Below the pieces are notes generated by a model that was not told the origin of the DNA, ran no database searches, and saw only the letters and a list, made by a program, of their open reading frames with translations. A DNA stretch of 64,000 nt, from positions 71,303 to 135,302 of the forward strand of contig VWZL01001940.1 of NCBI GenBank assembly GCA_013396915.1. Reading direction: 5' to 3'. Below, piece after piece: positions 14,301-26,539 of the stretch. This stretch comes from Stercorarius parasiticus. Lineage: Eukaryota > Chordata > Aves > Charadriiformes > Stercorariidae. Position 1 is the first letter of the stretch, and each line of letters opens with the position of its first letter. The translations under genes were made by a program, and so were the position numbers.

Positions 14301-17300
14301 TGAATCCCCCTGCAAGTCATTTGTCAGCAATTCTTACTTTGTCCAAAGAATAAAATGAAATTAAAATGATCGTCTGCAGGCTTCTCTAAAAACCTCTTAG
14401 ACCCATTACAATTAATGCATTAGTTTCATGGTGGAAAGCTGGAAGCGGGCAGCGCTTTTAGCTGAAGTCCCACCTCTCCTGGAGTGATCAATCACAGTCA
14501 AGCCAATGCTTTGAGCAATCGAGCCATTGGGAATAGCAGGAGGATTCTCTGATCTTAACTCTGAAGTTTACCAGTAATGTTGTGCTCAGCATCAGCTTTG
14601 GATGTAATGTGCAAGGAAAGCTGGTTTTATAGTATAAAGGAGATACAGGAAATCTAATTATCTACTAAAACCCTACATGCAGCTTGGGTGAAAAAAGCCT
14701 GCATCTAGTTAGCACTGTTTCCCTTGTGTCCTCAGTCTGTTCACTTCCTCACTTGATGCGGGAGCACCGAAAACCTCCGGGAGAAAATGCATAAGCAATT
14801 TGCAGGGGACAGCCTGATCCTCAGTCAAATGAGGTGCGCGGTTGTGCATGCAAACTATGTGCTCTGCTGCAGACTGGATTTATCGTGCAGTTGCTGCACA
14901 GGCTGCACCTGCTCCCTGCCCTGCTCTGCCCTCTCTTCAGGCTCTTCCTTCCCCTCCGTCCTTAAAGCACATTAGGAAATACCTTGCTGCTCTCCTAAGA
15001 GCAGTACCTGTCAAAGGCACTTAAGCACTGCTGACAAGACACATCTTTTTTGTGCTTTTAGATTGCAGGCTGTTTACCTCTGACCTTGCCTGTCTGTATA
15101 GGCTTAACTAAATCTGACAGCGTCAAATTAATTAGCATTTTGTAATAGGGAGCTTGCCAAGTAGGAAGCTGTACAGTATCGGTGCCTTAGGAGCTGAGTA
15201 CAGCTTGTGCGCTGTGCAGAGCTAGACATGCTGTGTGTCCGCAGTGCAGAGGAAGAGACAGAAGGCTGTCTTTGAATATTACTGCTTTTTTTTTTTTTTT
15301 TTTTTAATTTATGTTCAATGCGGAGGTGAGCTGCATCAAGAATGCGGCCTGCTCTTTCTAATGCCCCGGGGAGATCAGGGGAACCTGGGCTTCTCCTGCC
15401 CCAGTTTGGCAGCCCGTTCTCCAGGTTTGCTTTGTCACAGAGTCTCTGTTGACGTGATGGCATCAATAATTCAGGGAAGCAATTTAATCGCATTACCGCA
15501 CCGATGAAAAATGTGAGCAAGACCTGAAGCTCTCTTGGCAGTTCATCCGCATTCTGCTTCCTCTGGCTTTGCTAAAAATGTTGTGTGTTTCTTGATGAGG
15601 TTTTCTTCTTCCGTGTGCTCCAGTTTAGAGGGAGCTGACCACATGCATCATCTACCAGCCATGTCATATCCTTTACAGTGTCTAGCCCTGCTTTCCATTT
15701 TTTCTTTTTTTCTGTTAGAGGATCTGTGTCCCTTCACCCTCTCCCCAAGGGCACTTTTCTGTCCCTGGGCGTGCTCCAGGGCAGAAGAAATGCCATCATG
15801 TCTGGCCAACACAGCTTGTTTTCACATAGGTACAGGACTGTGCTTGCCTTTGGAAGCAAACCACTTCCCAAAGGGTGAAATGGCTTAAGAGGATAGGCGA
15901 TGTAGGGAAAAATGAGGTACATTTGCCTACTTTGCCAAAGGAAATGCAGGAGGGGATTCTGCACTGCTGAAGGTAGTCACCCAGCCTCCCTGGAAGCAGT
16001 CTGTGGCTACACTCTGGTTTCTTTTCTCCTACTCTGGAGGGAAAATAGGCTTCTATACATGAACAGACAGTCCGACAAAGCTCCTAACCCACGCAGTGAG
16101 ATCCCCAGTCTGATACGAGTCCAGCTCTTAATGTTGTACGTTGCTTCCCTTGCCCTGAACGTACCTTTGCTTCTCTCACCAGGGTCCTGCAGCTGGTCCC
16201 CTCAAGGATCCTGTAAAAGCAATTTTAGAACTTATTCAAACTTCTGATGCTGAGGGGATGAAAATAGCCCTTCTGCCCATTCTCAAAGAATTTCCTGATC
16301 TAAGGTAAGGCCTTTTATTGGTTTGACGTTTGTAGTTTCTTACATGACTACTTGCCACAGAAGACCTACAGCAATATTAGTCCTGCGATACTTTTTGCAG
16401 TGTGCTGGGCCAGGCACAATGCTCACCTTTGAATGCACTCAGTGCTGCCTATTTGCAGATGCTGATTAACACGGTTTATAACTTTGCCAGACATTAACCA
16501 GTGGAGTTGAAATGTCCTTCTGTAAAGGTGAAGGATGGATGAAATGGCTGTCAACAAAGCAGGAATGCTGTGGAAAAATACTACCTGAATACACAATTTA
16601 CAGGCACATGTGTGCCAAATGTAGGTTTCAAGAACATCCTAAACTCAGGCATTTCATAACTTCCAAGCACTTTGCTTTTGGCTGTAACACTTCACCGGTC
16701 CTTTTCTAGGCATAACTATTTCCACAAAATCCTAGGTGTATTCCGCAAGAATATACACTTCCATTTCTCACAGCAAGCTGTTAACAGAGGTGAAACACAG
16801 CTTTTATTAGGAAGTGAGATCTTAGCTAACTGCATTTGTTCCAAAGTCTGTGGTTTATGACGTATATTTTTTGTTCTGATGTCTTGTGCTAGTGATTGTA
16901 GTTTTCCAAGTTAAGATGATTACAGTGTGGAGTGCTCTGTCACAGGATGCTATGAAGGCCAAACGTGTGAATAGCTTCAAATGGGGAGCAGACAATTTGT
17001 GGTAGATAATCATTTCAGTGCCTATTCAACATGACAGTCATGATATAACCTCCAGCGAAGGAAGTCCTTAAACTGCAGATTGCCAGAAGCCAAAAAAAAA
17101 AAAAGACAAAGAGAGATCATGTTATGCTTTGTCTGGTTTCCATATTCTTTTCCTAAGCATTTGCTACTTTTGAAGATGCTATTGAGCTAAAAAGCTGCTA
17201 AACTGCTAGAGCATAACAATTCTTATTCTTTTACTATATATACGCACACATATATAAACAGTAATATATATCTGCAACTATATATTTACATAGATATATA

Positions 17301-18059
17301 TATAGTATAGGAAATGGGCATAGGAAGGACTCAGAAGAATATTATTTTGATCCAGATCTCAGAGGAGGTCATACCGGTGTGTGTAGATGCACTATTCTCG
17401 ATTTCAGCATATTCCCGTCTGTTTAAGAGTGCTTGGTTTGGATCCATTCGCCCTGTTTGTTGATCAGCCTGATACGTGTGGCCCCGCTCAGCAAAGCAAT
17501 GCTATGTAGAACGGAAATCTTATAGCCTTCCAGATGAACAAGAAGTAGCTCCATTTGAGGAGAGAAAAGATACCAAAATGCTTCCAAATAGTCAAATGCA
17601 GAGTTACCCAAAACCTATAACGGTGGATACCGATCTTTTCTAGAAGAAACCTGAGCTGAAGATTTCCACAGTTTCATGGTGATGCTGTGTGCACTGGGCT
17701 CATCCTTTTCCCACACAGCGCTTGTGAGGCTGCCTCCTCTTTGCTAGGTGGCCAGAGGGTGTCAAAAAGCAGCTCAGCAGCTTCCAATCTTTCGTCTGTT
17801 TCAGCAGAACGGAGTGATAGGAAGCAAGCTTTTTTCCTTGACTTGTTCACTGACCTGCCCTCTTATCCTTTGGGAAAGGAAGGAACATCTGAGTGCAGTG
17901 CTGGACATGAAAGACTCACTCAGCCGAGAAGACAGAGCTGCTCTCTTGAAGGCATTTCACGATAATTGCAGGGAATCAGAAACAGAAGCAAACTTGCTTT
18001 TTGCAGATATGGAAGTAAAACCTAGAAAATATGGACTCTGTGGCTGCCTCTGCTGTTAG
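5234..18059 (+). CDS. Sec6/EXOC3-family gene, probable EXOC3L4 (TNFAIP2 paralogue), 5' part outside window
   Basis: Eight clear GT-AG exons, and a probable ninth at 1012-1129, join into one open frame ending at TAG 18057-18059. They correspond one to one to TNFAIP2 exons 3-11, with the same phase at every intron and equal lengths for two exons (101 and 122 bases). About 12 of 41 residues are identical in the 122-base exon. Family proteins are helical-rod relatives of exocyst subunit Sec6, acting in vesicle tethering or membrane protrusion. The N-terminal region (TNFAIP2 exons 1-2) is not found and should lie left of base 1. Oddities are a shortened exon at 5234 and a C-terminal CGLCGCLCC cluster suggesting lipid anchoring. 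The neighbour TNFAIP2 points to EXOC3L4, but a bird-specific TNFAIP2-like copy is possible; family membership is much firmer than the symbol. Confidence 0.82.
7503..7603 (+). CDS. gene 1 exon equivalent to TNFAIP2 exon 5
   Basis: 101 bases, acceptor AATCTACAG, donor GTAGGA, phase 0 to 2, as in TNFAIP2. It encodes ILTEKTKAAWLVSESLSEKV followed by CLEECLRFLER, matching the position of [11 protein letters not shown]. Confidence 0.85.
8593..8685 (+). CDS. gene 1 exon equivalent to TNFAIP2 exon 6
   Basis: 93 bases, acceptor TTTTCATTTAG, donor GTTGGA. It starts YENEV, like YKEAF in TNFAIP2, and ends RILENCCILR at the place of the family's IAN.NNC..FR motif. Phase 2 at both ends. Confidence 0.82.
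9971..10103 (+). CDS. gene 1 exon equivalent to TNFAIP2 exon 7
   Basis: 133 bases after a C/T-rich acceptor ending TTTTCAACAG, donor GTATGG. It encodes TVWHKLTYICSAS and FLDRMEDEITEHFLQTVTSK. It enters in phase 2 and leaves in phase 0. Confidence 0.85.
11317..11427 (+). CDS. gene 1 exon equivalent to TNFAIP2 exon 8
   Basis: 111 bases, acceptor CCTTTTCCTCAG, donor GTAAGA, phase 0 at both ends. It encodes GTLKEHFKKCDSGFDHILES and FGKKKTDTYE, a short helical segment in place of [14 protein letters not shown] of TNFAIP2. Confidence 0.85.
12938..13132 (+). CDS. gene 1 exon equivalent to TNFAIP2 exon 9
   Basis: 195 bases, 65 codons. I take the acceptor TTTGCTCAG because the alternative five bases downstream brings a stop into frame. 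It encodes ALVKAVNVVIITEYVQALLT and ends FKECL before GTAAGT. It is 13 codons longer than its TNFAIP2 equivalent. Confidence 0.85.
13133..16182 (+). other. gene 1 intron (3.0 kb)
   Basis: Apart from the T20 run I see nothing. The other gene 1 introns (5309-7502, 7604-8592, 8686-9970, 10104-11316, 11428-12937, 16305-17878) likewise hold no recognised element except the AT tract at 17.2 kb. Confidence 0.75.
15286..15305 (+). repeat. T20 homopolymer
   Basis: Twenty consecutive T in the gene 1 intron between 13133 and 16182. It could be the oligo-A tail of a decayed minus-strand retroelement, but I recognise no body next to it. Confidence 0.9.
16183..16304 (+). CDS. gene 1 exon equivalent to TNFAIP2 exon 10
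   Basis: 122 bases, the same length and phases as TNFAIP2 exon 10. Acceptor TTCTCTCACCAG, donor GTAAGG. It encodes GPAAGPLKDPVKAILELIQT followed by MKIALLPILKEFPDLR, matching [16 protein letters not shown]. Confidence 0.9.
17231..17306. repeat. AT microsatellite-rich tract
   Basis: Interrupted TA/TATA runs in the last intron of gene 1, with TATATATACG and GATATATATATAG. Confidence 0.8.
17879..18059 (+). CDS. gene 1 last coding exon with cysteine-rich C-terminus
   Basis: The acceptor is CTTTGGGAAAG. The exon encodes KEHLSAVLDMKDSLSREDRA, matching [19 protein letters not shown] of TNFAIP2. It then diverges into KPRKYGLCGCLCC and TAG. The five cysteines in the last nine residues, preceded by basic residues, look like a palmitoylation-type membrane anchor (inference). 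Confidence 0.88.
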
Positions 18060-21000
18060 CAAAGGTAAGCGTGTGTGTGAGCGTGCTTGTGTGTAACATG
18101 CCTATCTGCACAGGCGCAGGCATTCCTGCTTTCAGGGAGATGGAACAACTATGGCTGTAGCATCACCTCCCCGAGGTCCTCATTGCTGTATATGCCAGTT
18201 CTATTTCCCTTTTTCCACCTGCAAATTTCCACGTCATGAAGCACCGTGTTGTAGGCAGTGAAGGGCGCCCAATGCTTAGATGTGTGATTCAGGTTACAGC
18301 AGGGACAAAGGAGAAGACAGGGCTCTTCCTGACGGTAATCCTTCACTCCCGCCTGTGTGTCCTTGCAGCAAGGTCTCTCCGCAGCCTCCCCTCCCTCCCA
18401 GCTCTTACCATGTGTGCACGGGCAGGGTCTCCCAGGCAAGTGTTGCTGCCTCCTGACAGGACGTGCTGAGGGATTTTCTCCTCAGTGGTCCTCTGGCTTC
18501 CCTGGTGCTGAGGGGAGGGATGTGTGAGCCCCACTGCTGCCCCCTCCATCAGAGCTGTATTAATTAAGCCAGGCTTGGTCCTGTTCAGGTGACTGTGCAT
18601 GCCACCTCCATGCTGGCAGCAGCAGCTGGTGGCAGAAGGGAGGAGGGATAAAAGTCAGAGGGATGACTGTCACTGTAAGGTCTTAAATCCCCTGGCATGA
18701 ATTGCTAGGGCTCATTTGGAGCACCTACAATCTCCTTTCAGTTTCCCAAGGGATTCCTTTGCAGTTGCAAATTGGAGATTTTTTTTTTTTTTTGGGGTAA
18801 GCTGCAGCAGATCCCGAAACTAAGCAGGTTCTCATAGTTTAAAAATACTTCTTATTGGAGAATATGCAGCTGTTTGCTTCACTTTAAATAATCTGCAACT
18901 TCTTTTTAGTCCAAATTTGTCCAGCTCCAGCTCAGAGCCATAGAATTTTGTTTTAGCTTTGCCAGGCCAGAGCCCTCAGCTATCAGAAATAGTCCCCCTC
19001 GGTTAATATTTACAGACTGTCACCAGTCACCTGCTGTTGCATAAGCTGACTAGACTGAGTATCTCAGGTTGAGAAGCACAGTCCCTCTCCACCTCCTCCT
19101 CCGCTCTCCGGTGTCACCATTTATTTATAGTTCCCCATGTTAGCAGATCAGGGATGAGTTACACAGGACTCTGACCTGGGGCCTCCAGGCACAAGCAGAC
19201 AGCGGGCTACCCTGGTAGCAGGGAGAGAAAGCAATTAGAGAAACAATTAATAAGCACACAAGCTTTCCCTTCCTAATGAAAACTGATCCTGATATAATGA
19301 GCTGGCTGTCAGCCACCCACTTTTATACCCTCCTTTAAAGAAATTACCCATGGCATCATCCTTCACTTTAGAAAAGATATTCAGGAACATGTTTTTAAAA
19401 CACTGTAAGTCACTATATCTCCTATTTGCTGAAATCCCCTGGGTAAATAGGCTCCCAAATCCCAGAAGACCTGGCTGAGTCTGCAGTGCGGTGGAAGCAC
19501 ATGTGCAGCACAGGTTGGTAGCCTCACCCGAGCTCAAGGGTAGCAGTAACAGTGAAATCAGTTATGGGATGTGCTCAAAGGAAGGTCACCTTCCTCCTTC
19601 CATCCCAGCCCTGCGATTTTGCTGCCACGCTCTGGGGTGTGACCTGCAGGTACATTGGGATTCATCTGCCTTCTCCCAGCCAGGAACACAATACTTGTGC
19701 TTATTTATCCCTTCTGCATGTGGAGCTGGGAGGACTTTGGAAAACCGTTACTTTTGGTTGTCTCACGTTAGCATGAAATGACCTCCCAGAAGAGGAGTGA
19801 GCAGGTTTGGCGAGAGTGGGCAGGGAGCAGTGGGGATGCTGCCCACGGCGGCAGGCCCATGCAGTGTGTTAGCCAGAGTAGCCCAGAACCTGGAGATTTT
19901 CAGCAGGTAAATATTGATACAGCTTTATGCAAGAGTCTGTGTGTAAGAGGGATGTTTTTGCTGTTTGACTCTTGCACGTGTTCTGATGTTAATTACCCAG
20001 CTTTTTTCTTGCTTTTCCTCAGGCCTGCCGGGAGAAACATGAGGTCTTGCTCCCACGTGGCAGCATCTGCAATCACGGCTCCTTGAAAGCTTCAGGGATC
20101 CATGCAGCCGGATGCACAGAGAAGCCTGACAGCTAGGGAAGACACAGTTCCTGCACTTCTGCAGGAAAACCATGTGGCCCAAATGTTTCTATGCAAAGTC
20201 CAGGTGGAAGATGAATGGGATATGGCAGAAAGACATTCCTTCAAAATTTCCTAGAGATTGCCACTTAGCTGAGTCCCCGTGGTTATTCCCAGGATGTGGC
20301 ATGGTCGTGTGTGGAGGAGGAGGAGGGTTCCCCCTTCCCAAATTTCTCTCTGTTTCCATCTCGTTTCATGCGATCTCACACAAAACCAGGGACCGCTGCG
20401 CCACATGGTGTCCTAGCAGATGACATGGCATCACAACCTCCCCCAGGGACCCAGGACCCTCCGTTAGGGAATCCTGCCTAGCCCGTGGTGCCCGTGGTGT
20501 CTGTGCGTTTGGGCACCTGGATCCACCCCCTGAAGCCTGACCTGCATCAGGAGGGATGGAGAGAGCTGCCTCTTCCCTTGCTCCACACACACAAAGGCTG
20601 TGACCGGCTTTGGGGGCAGCCTGCCATGGCGCTGTCTGTGGGACGGGAAGCTCTTCCCATATGAGTTTTACAGCTGGCTCTGGAGCAGAGTTTTGCATTC
20701 ATTTTTATACCTCAGTTACTGGAAATTTCCTCTTGGAGAGGGAGGGGAAAGCCTCATGGGAAGCAGGCAATGAAAAGAGCTGTTTGTCCCAGCCTCCGGG
20801 CAAGGTCTGTGCTGTTTTCAGATGTAAATAGGCAGTTCCGCCGGGAAAACACTGACTTTTCTTCCCAGTTATCTATGGACTGGTCACAACCTCCAAGCTG
20901 GATTTGATTCAAGGCCCTCCTTTGCTATTGTGTTAATATAGGCCATTACCGCTCCTCTCTGTCTGTGCAAACAAGCAAAAAACCTCTGCTACCTCAGGCG

Positions 21001-23919
21001 TGCCAGTGCTTTTCTGAGCAGCCATTTCCCCTTCAATCTGCTTCCCCAACAAGAAAAGGGGCAAATTTGTGCGTAACCCGCCAATGTGCGAGGCAGGGGA
21101 TGTATCAGGCCCTGGGACCTTTGGAAAGTGGAGACCCGGCTGGGTGCTGCCATGCTCTGCCGTGCTCTGCTGTCACCCCAGGGACACGGAGTGTCCTGCT
21201 CAGGGGCAGCTTGTCCGCCCGGAGCCTTCTGTGCAGATGGGGTGCTGTGAGCCTGACGGGAGCTGGGGCAAGTTTATAATTGTCATGAACTTTGCTCCTG
21301 GCACAGCGCTGAGCGTGGGGCGAGCGGCAGGGAAGCGAGAAGGAACAGGCTGCTCCATCTCCAGGGAGTCCGCTGTGGGCTTTTGGGGCACCATGAGACC
21401 CCGGCATTGTTACACTCACACCGTTAAAGGGCAGCGAGAGCGACCCGTGGCCTGCCTGCCCCTCCTGTCTGCATGTCTGCTTCAAAGGCCCAGCTCCCGC
21501 GTCCCTTGCATTTTATAGCTGTTCCTTGCAGCTTCGGTGAGACCTTTCCCGGGACGTGGGGAGCTGGTGGAGCTGCAGCCTGGCCGGGTGGGTGTGGGTT
21601 GGGCTGTGGGGCTGGATGGACGCCTGCCCTCCCAAGGGTGCCAGCCCTGCCAGGCACGCTGGGCAAGTCACCCTCCCCTCCCGCCTAATTGCACTTTTTT
21701 TTCAAGGGTGGGAAGGGATGACAGGCCTGACTGCGACAGCAGGGTCAGCGTCAGCCTCTGCTGATGGGGATTTCAAGCAACGAGCCTTCCAGAGAAAATA
21801 AATAAAAAAAACCTCTGACATTTCAATCACAGCCAGGCTAAAAATAATCCCACGGCATGTAGATGGCTCCTGCCACGTCCATGTCGATTGCTACATACGT
21901 CTCTGCCATTTGACATTCGCTGTCAGATGAGAGTATACTCTGCTCGCAAGCAGTGGCTGGGAGCCGTGGGGGTCAACCGGGCTTGCCGCTACCGACCCTG
22001 CATATGAGATGGCTGAGGACAAGCCCTGCCCCATCACAGCTGCCACTGTGCCTGTCCTCGCTGGGTGGGCAGGGGACGGACAGCACCTTCTGCTCTCTCT
22101 GTGTCCGTGGAGAAGCAGCACTTTCAATGAGGTTTCTTAGCGGCAAGGTTCTCCACCCTGTGCGGAGCATCCAGTCGTGGACAGGGCAAATAAAGACTTG
22201 AATTTGCCCATGAGGTTTGACGCTGGTGGCATGTGTGAGGTTTTTTGGAGCTGGAGGGCCTGGGGACATTGGCTGGGGTGGGAATGGGGGGGTGATGGGG
22301 AGAGGCTGCCTGGTGTGGAGGCAGATGGTGTGGGAGGGATGTCCTCGGCCACCTGCAAGTCGCCTGGGGAGAGCAGATGGTGTGTGGGGAGGCTCCCGGT
22401 GGCTCCCCAGGAGGGGAGGCAGCAGCAGGGGCTATCTGAGGTGGTCAGAGAGGGGAGGGAAGGCTGTGGGGAAGGGGGATGAGTGATTTTCCTTGTTTTG
22501 GGGGGGATTTTAGCCAGCTTTGCCATGTGCCCTGGCCTTCCCAAGTGACCCAGTCTCCTTTTTCTAGCCTTCACCCTAGGCCAGGGTTAAAGCGCTTGGG
22601 TGGGATTTGCGGTGCTCTCTGCGGAGAGCCAGGAAGCAGGGTCACACTCAGGATCCTTCCACAGGATTATCTCGTGGCCTGGGGATGTGGGCAGGGGCAG
22701 CGCTGCCCTTGCCATCGGCGTGCCAGGGCCACCATGGAGCCTCAGTGAGCATCTACCGCTGGCCCTCGTGTCCATCAGCCCCCACAGTGGCTCCACTGCT
22801 GTGGGCAGGACAGGATCTCTTGGAGCTCAGTACCCAGAGGCTCCCAGCGCAGAGACCCTCTCCCACTCCCTCTGCACCTGAAGTTTCACAGGGATCCCCT
22901 TGGTGCCAGGGTCATGCCACTGCCGTGCTCACTCATCACCCCGACATGCCAGCCCTGGGGACACGGTCAGCAGGGAGTGACACGCTGCTCCTCGTCGTTT
23001 GATGGTCTGGCTTTTTTGGGAGCTGCTCTCCATCCATTGCGTCTCTGGCTCTGCACTGGGCTGATGGGTTGTGTGATGAGCAACAATGTGTTACTCATGT
23101 CCCCCACGTTGCTTGGGGCAGGGGTTTGGCTGGTCACTTTGAAGTGCTGTGTCCCATAGAGCTTCAGCAGCCACCCCTGTCATTTGAGCTCCTGTCTCGG
23201 AGGGTCACCTTCAGCGCTTGATGCTGAAGACAGTGGAAAACAGACGCTCCTTAATTATGCTGCAAGGTCTGAGGTAAGACCTGACATTTGCTGAGGTGCC
23301 ACCTGCACTTCCCCAGTTTACCAGTGGCTTTGCCAAGCTTGATGGTGAAAAAGCAGGTGATACTGAGGATGTGGGACATGCTGACTGGTGTTGGAAAGCA
23401 AATGCATACGAGGAGAATCAATCCCTCGAGACATCAGAGAAGGCAAGCCACTTGCTGATTGCGAAATGATATGGAAAATTGTGTTTTATTCCCTTTCCTC
23501 CTCCCTCCCAAGAGAAGCCTGTCGATGCTGAGAAACACCGATCCCAATATTAACTGGAATAATTTGCACGCACCTCTGAGGCTTTCATCTCCAGCGCCGG
23601 GCTCTGCCAGCCCTCAGCTGGGGAGTGATGCCTGACCCACGGGTGGAGATGGGAGCATGCGTGGGATCAGTAACACGACAAAAGCCACCACAGGCAATTC
23701 CCCCACAGGGAAACACCCTAGCACATTGCTGAAGGTTTGATTTTAAGGCTTAAATGTCTGCCTTTACCCCAGCACCCCGTGGTCCGTGTGGGAAGGAGGA
23801 GAAGGAGGCACCGCCATGGGCTGATGTCTCTTGTGCTGCACCAAGGGCTGGGCTGGGTCTCCCCAGTTTCCCTCAGTGGCCCTGGGGACACCCCGGGCTG
23901 GGAAGGGTACACACCTGGT

Positions 23920-23931
23920 GCCATCTAGTGG
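23920..23931 (-). promoter_or_regulatory. CTCF-like core motif
   Basis: GCCATCTAGTGG is an exact match to the reverse complement of the CTCF core CCASYAGRKGGC. It sits between the two convergent genes. A 12-base match alone cannot show binding. Confidence 0.4.
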
Positions 23932-24740
23932 CACTGGGACACGAAAAGGGCCGTGGTTCTTTTATATTTATTATTTGCATTATTATTATGGGGTATTACA
24001 GGGGTACACACCTGTGTGGCCTATCAATTGTGTGGGCCGTGAGTGGCCTCTTACCAGGGTGTGAGACTTGCAGGGAAACAAGAAGCTGGGAATTCTGGGG
24101 TAAATCAGGATGACAGAGCAAGTAGAGATTTCTGACAGCCAAATAACGGGCAGTTTGGGGGGGAAGACTGCAAAAGAGAGCAATAAGCAGAATTGCCACG
24201 ATGTGTCCTGTGCTTTATAAAGCAGCTGGAGCCCGTGGGCGCATAGAGGAGAGGTCGAGAGACTGCGCTGAGGAGCAAGGACCAGAGGGGCTGATCTCCT
24301 CCCTCTCCGCAGCCATCGGGGCTCCTGCTGCAGTGAAGGGCTTGAGGATAAGGTTTTAGTTGGCTTAATCTGACCTAAGGCCATATGGGCACCAGAAGCC
24401 ACACTCCTGCTCTCGCCCCTGGGTGCCTCCCCCACCACCTCTATCCCACTGAACCTAGAGGTCGGCTCCACTTCTGTGGCAGGAAATTAACAGCCAAAAT
24501 AAATAATTCCTCATGGGTTTGCCTCTTCTCTTTCCTTCTCAGGGGCTCTGGGGTGGTTACTCTCGCCAAGCTCCAGCTGCCAGCTAACTGTCCTGTCTCC
24601 TACTGCCATCCCAAAGCTTGCGGTTTCCAGCCTGTTCCCAGCCGCCCTCCCCGAGCTGCCCCCTTGTCCCCACCGGACGGAGCCATTCCCTCGCTCACAG
24701 TTCGCTCGCTGCCATCCAAAGCATCGCAGAGAGCGTGGGG

Positions 24741-24783
24741 CTGCCTGTCCTGCCTGTTCTGCCTGTCCTGCCTGTCCTGCCTG
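24741..24783. repeat. short minisatellite, 9-base unit CTGTCCTGC
   Basis: About four units of CTGTCCTGC or CTGTTCTGC in tandem, followed directly by a GGGGTGGGGTGGGGGGG tract. Confidence 0.85.
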
Positions 24784-26539
24784 CGTGGGGTGGGGTGGGG
24801 GGGCCGCTGCCTATCGCCTGGATGGGCTGTTCTACAAGGGGTGCCAGGCTGCCAGCAGTTAGAATAAATGGGCTGGGTTTAAACCAGCTGCTGGGAAAAC
24901 CCCTGCATTTAAGGGCTGGGACAAAGTTTTTTTGCAAGGACTTTTGCAAGAGCAGACTGCCTGGAGCGGTTTGTCATATCATACATCCTTACAGGGTTTT
25001 GGAAAAAATGTAAAGCAAATCTTGGTTCACAGATGGGTATCAGATTTTTTTCCTTCACTGGATTATACCCTCTGAACTTCTCCACACTGATCTTTTGTGC
25101 CTAACAAAATGGGCTTGTGCTATGCTGAATGATGTCATTTTATTCCCCTTCAGACTGTCCAGTGCAGAGAAAGACCTGGATCTCCATTCCCAGACATCGG
25201 CTGTGGCTCCTGCTGATGGGTCCACAGCCCGTTTCGCTCATGTCTGCTGGGGGTCTCATCCGGCATCAACCAAACTTGGGAGGGAGAGCTGGGTCTGGCA
25301 AGGGGAAGGCTGACCCCACGCTGAGATTTGCAGCCCAGAAAGGAGACACTAAACACAAGCTCTTCGTTAAAAGCTCTGTGGAAGGGGGAGAGCACTTCTG
25401 TGCCCAGGCTGAGGACTGTGCTCTGCCCGGTGTGAAGATCAGCATGGAGGAAGCTTTGGCGTTGCACGTCTGTGTTTTGCAATCCTGACACATGTGTCAG
25501 TGGCCTCACCCTTGCCACATGGGTGACAACAACTTGCTAGGAGTGGCCTGGTGTGGGTGGCAGCACTCATCTGTGCGTGCAGCTATAGGCTACGGCCACC
25601 CCAGGGCACCCTCGTCCCCCCAGGTCTGAACTGCTCATCGCACCCATGGGTCTCCCCGCAGCAGCTCCAGGCTGTTTGGACGGAGCAGCCAGGGGCTGGT
25701 TTGGGGCTGGTTTGTCCGAGGAGATGGAGAGGCTGAGGGATGCCGCCTGCCCCGGGTGCTGCTATGGAGAGGCAGCAGTGATGGCTGGACACGAGGCTAA
25801 AGCACACACTGCAATGCAGAGGACACGGCCACAACCGCAGCGCTTGTCTGCAGCTTGGTCCTGTGTAGGGTGAGGGGACGGGAAAGGGCCCATCCCCTGC
25901 TGTGATGATTGTGACCCCTGTCCTCCATACTGTGACCTGTCTGTCTTCAAAGATGATGCGGGCAGTTGTTGCTCGGGTAGCTGGACATCTCCTGACCTCC
26001 CTGTCGCTTTGTACCCCCCGAGTGTGCATTGGTGATGCAGAGCCCTCACTGGGGCCGACTCAGCCGGTACCCCACATGGTGGTGGCCTCAGGGGCCTTAT
26101 TGTAACCATATTTCATGACCCTTTAATGATGAACTGTCTTTTGCAGGTTGTCCAGATGCCTGGGATGTGGCCCTGGGCCGGCTTCCAGGACACCGTCTCT
26201 GCCGGTTCTCCCTAAGAGCAGCAGCACGAAGGGAATTGCAAAAACAGAGACCACCCCTCTGTCAAGATGCGACCCCGAGCTGGGGCTCCCCTCCCCTTTA
26301 ATTAATTTCATCTGTTAATAAGATCTCATTTTTCGCCTGAACCCTGCCCCAGCAGCTCCCCTGGCAGAGGGGCTGCTCTCCGCTGCCTGCTCCCGGACAG
26401 ACCCCAGCCCCAGCCCTGCCCGTAGTCACCCTGTTCCCCCCCAAAAAAGCGAGGATGTTTGGTTGCCCCAGCCTGAAGCCAAGCTGCAGTCCCCCGCCTT
26501 GGGTGCCTTTTCTTTGCCGGTGGGGTGTCCCTGTCGGGT

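Larger units (their letters stand above)
18060..26300. other. intergenic, 3' flank of gene 1
   Basis: The 3' UTR of gene 1 must begin here. The first AATAAA hexamers on the plus strand that I see are at 21797-21806 and 22187-22192, far downstream. Contents seen are G-rich tracts near 22.3 and 24.8 kb and the CTCF-like site. No coding gene is recognised. Confidence 0.5.
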
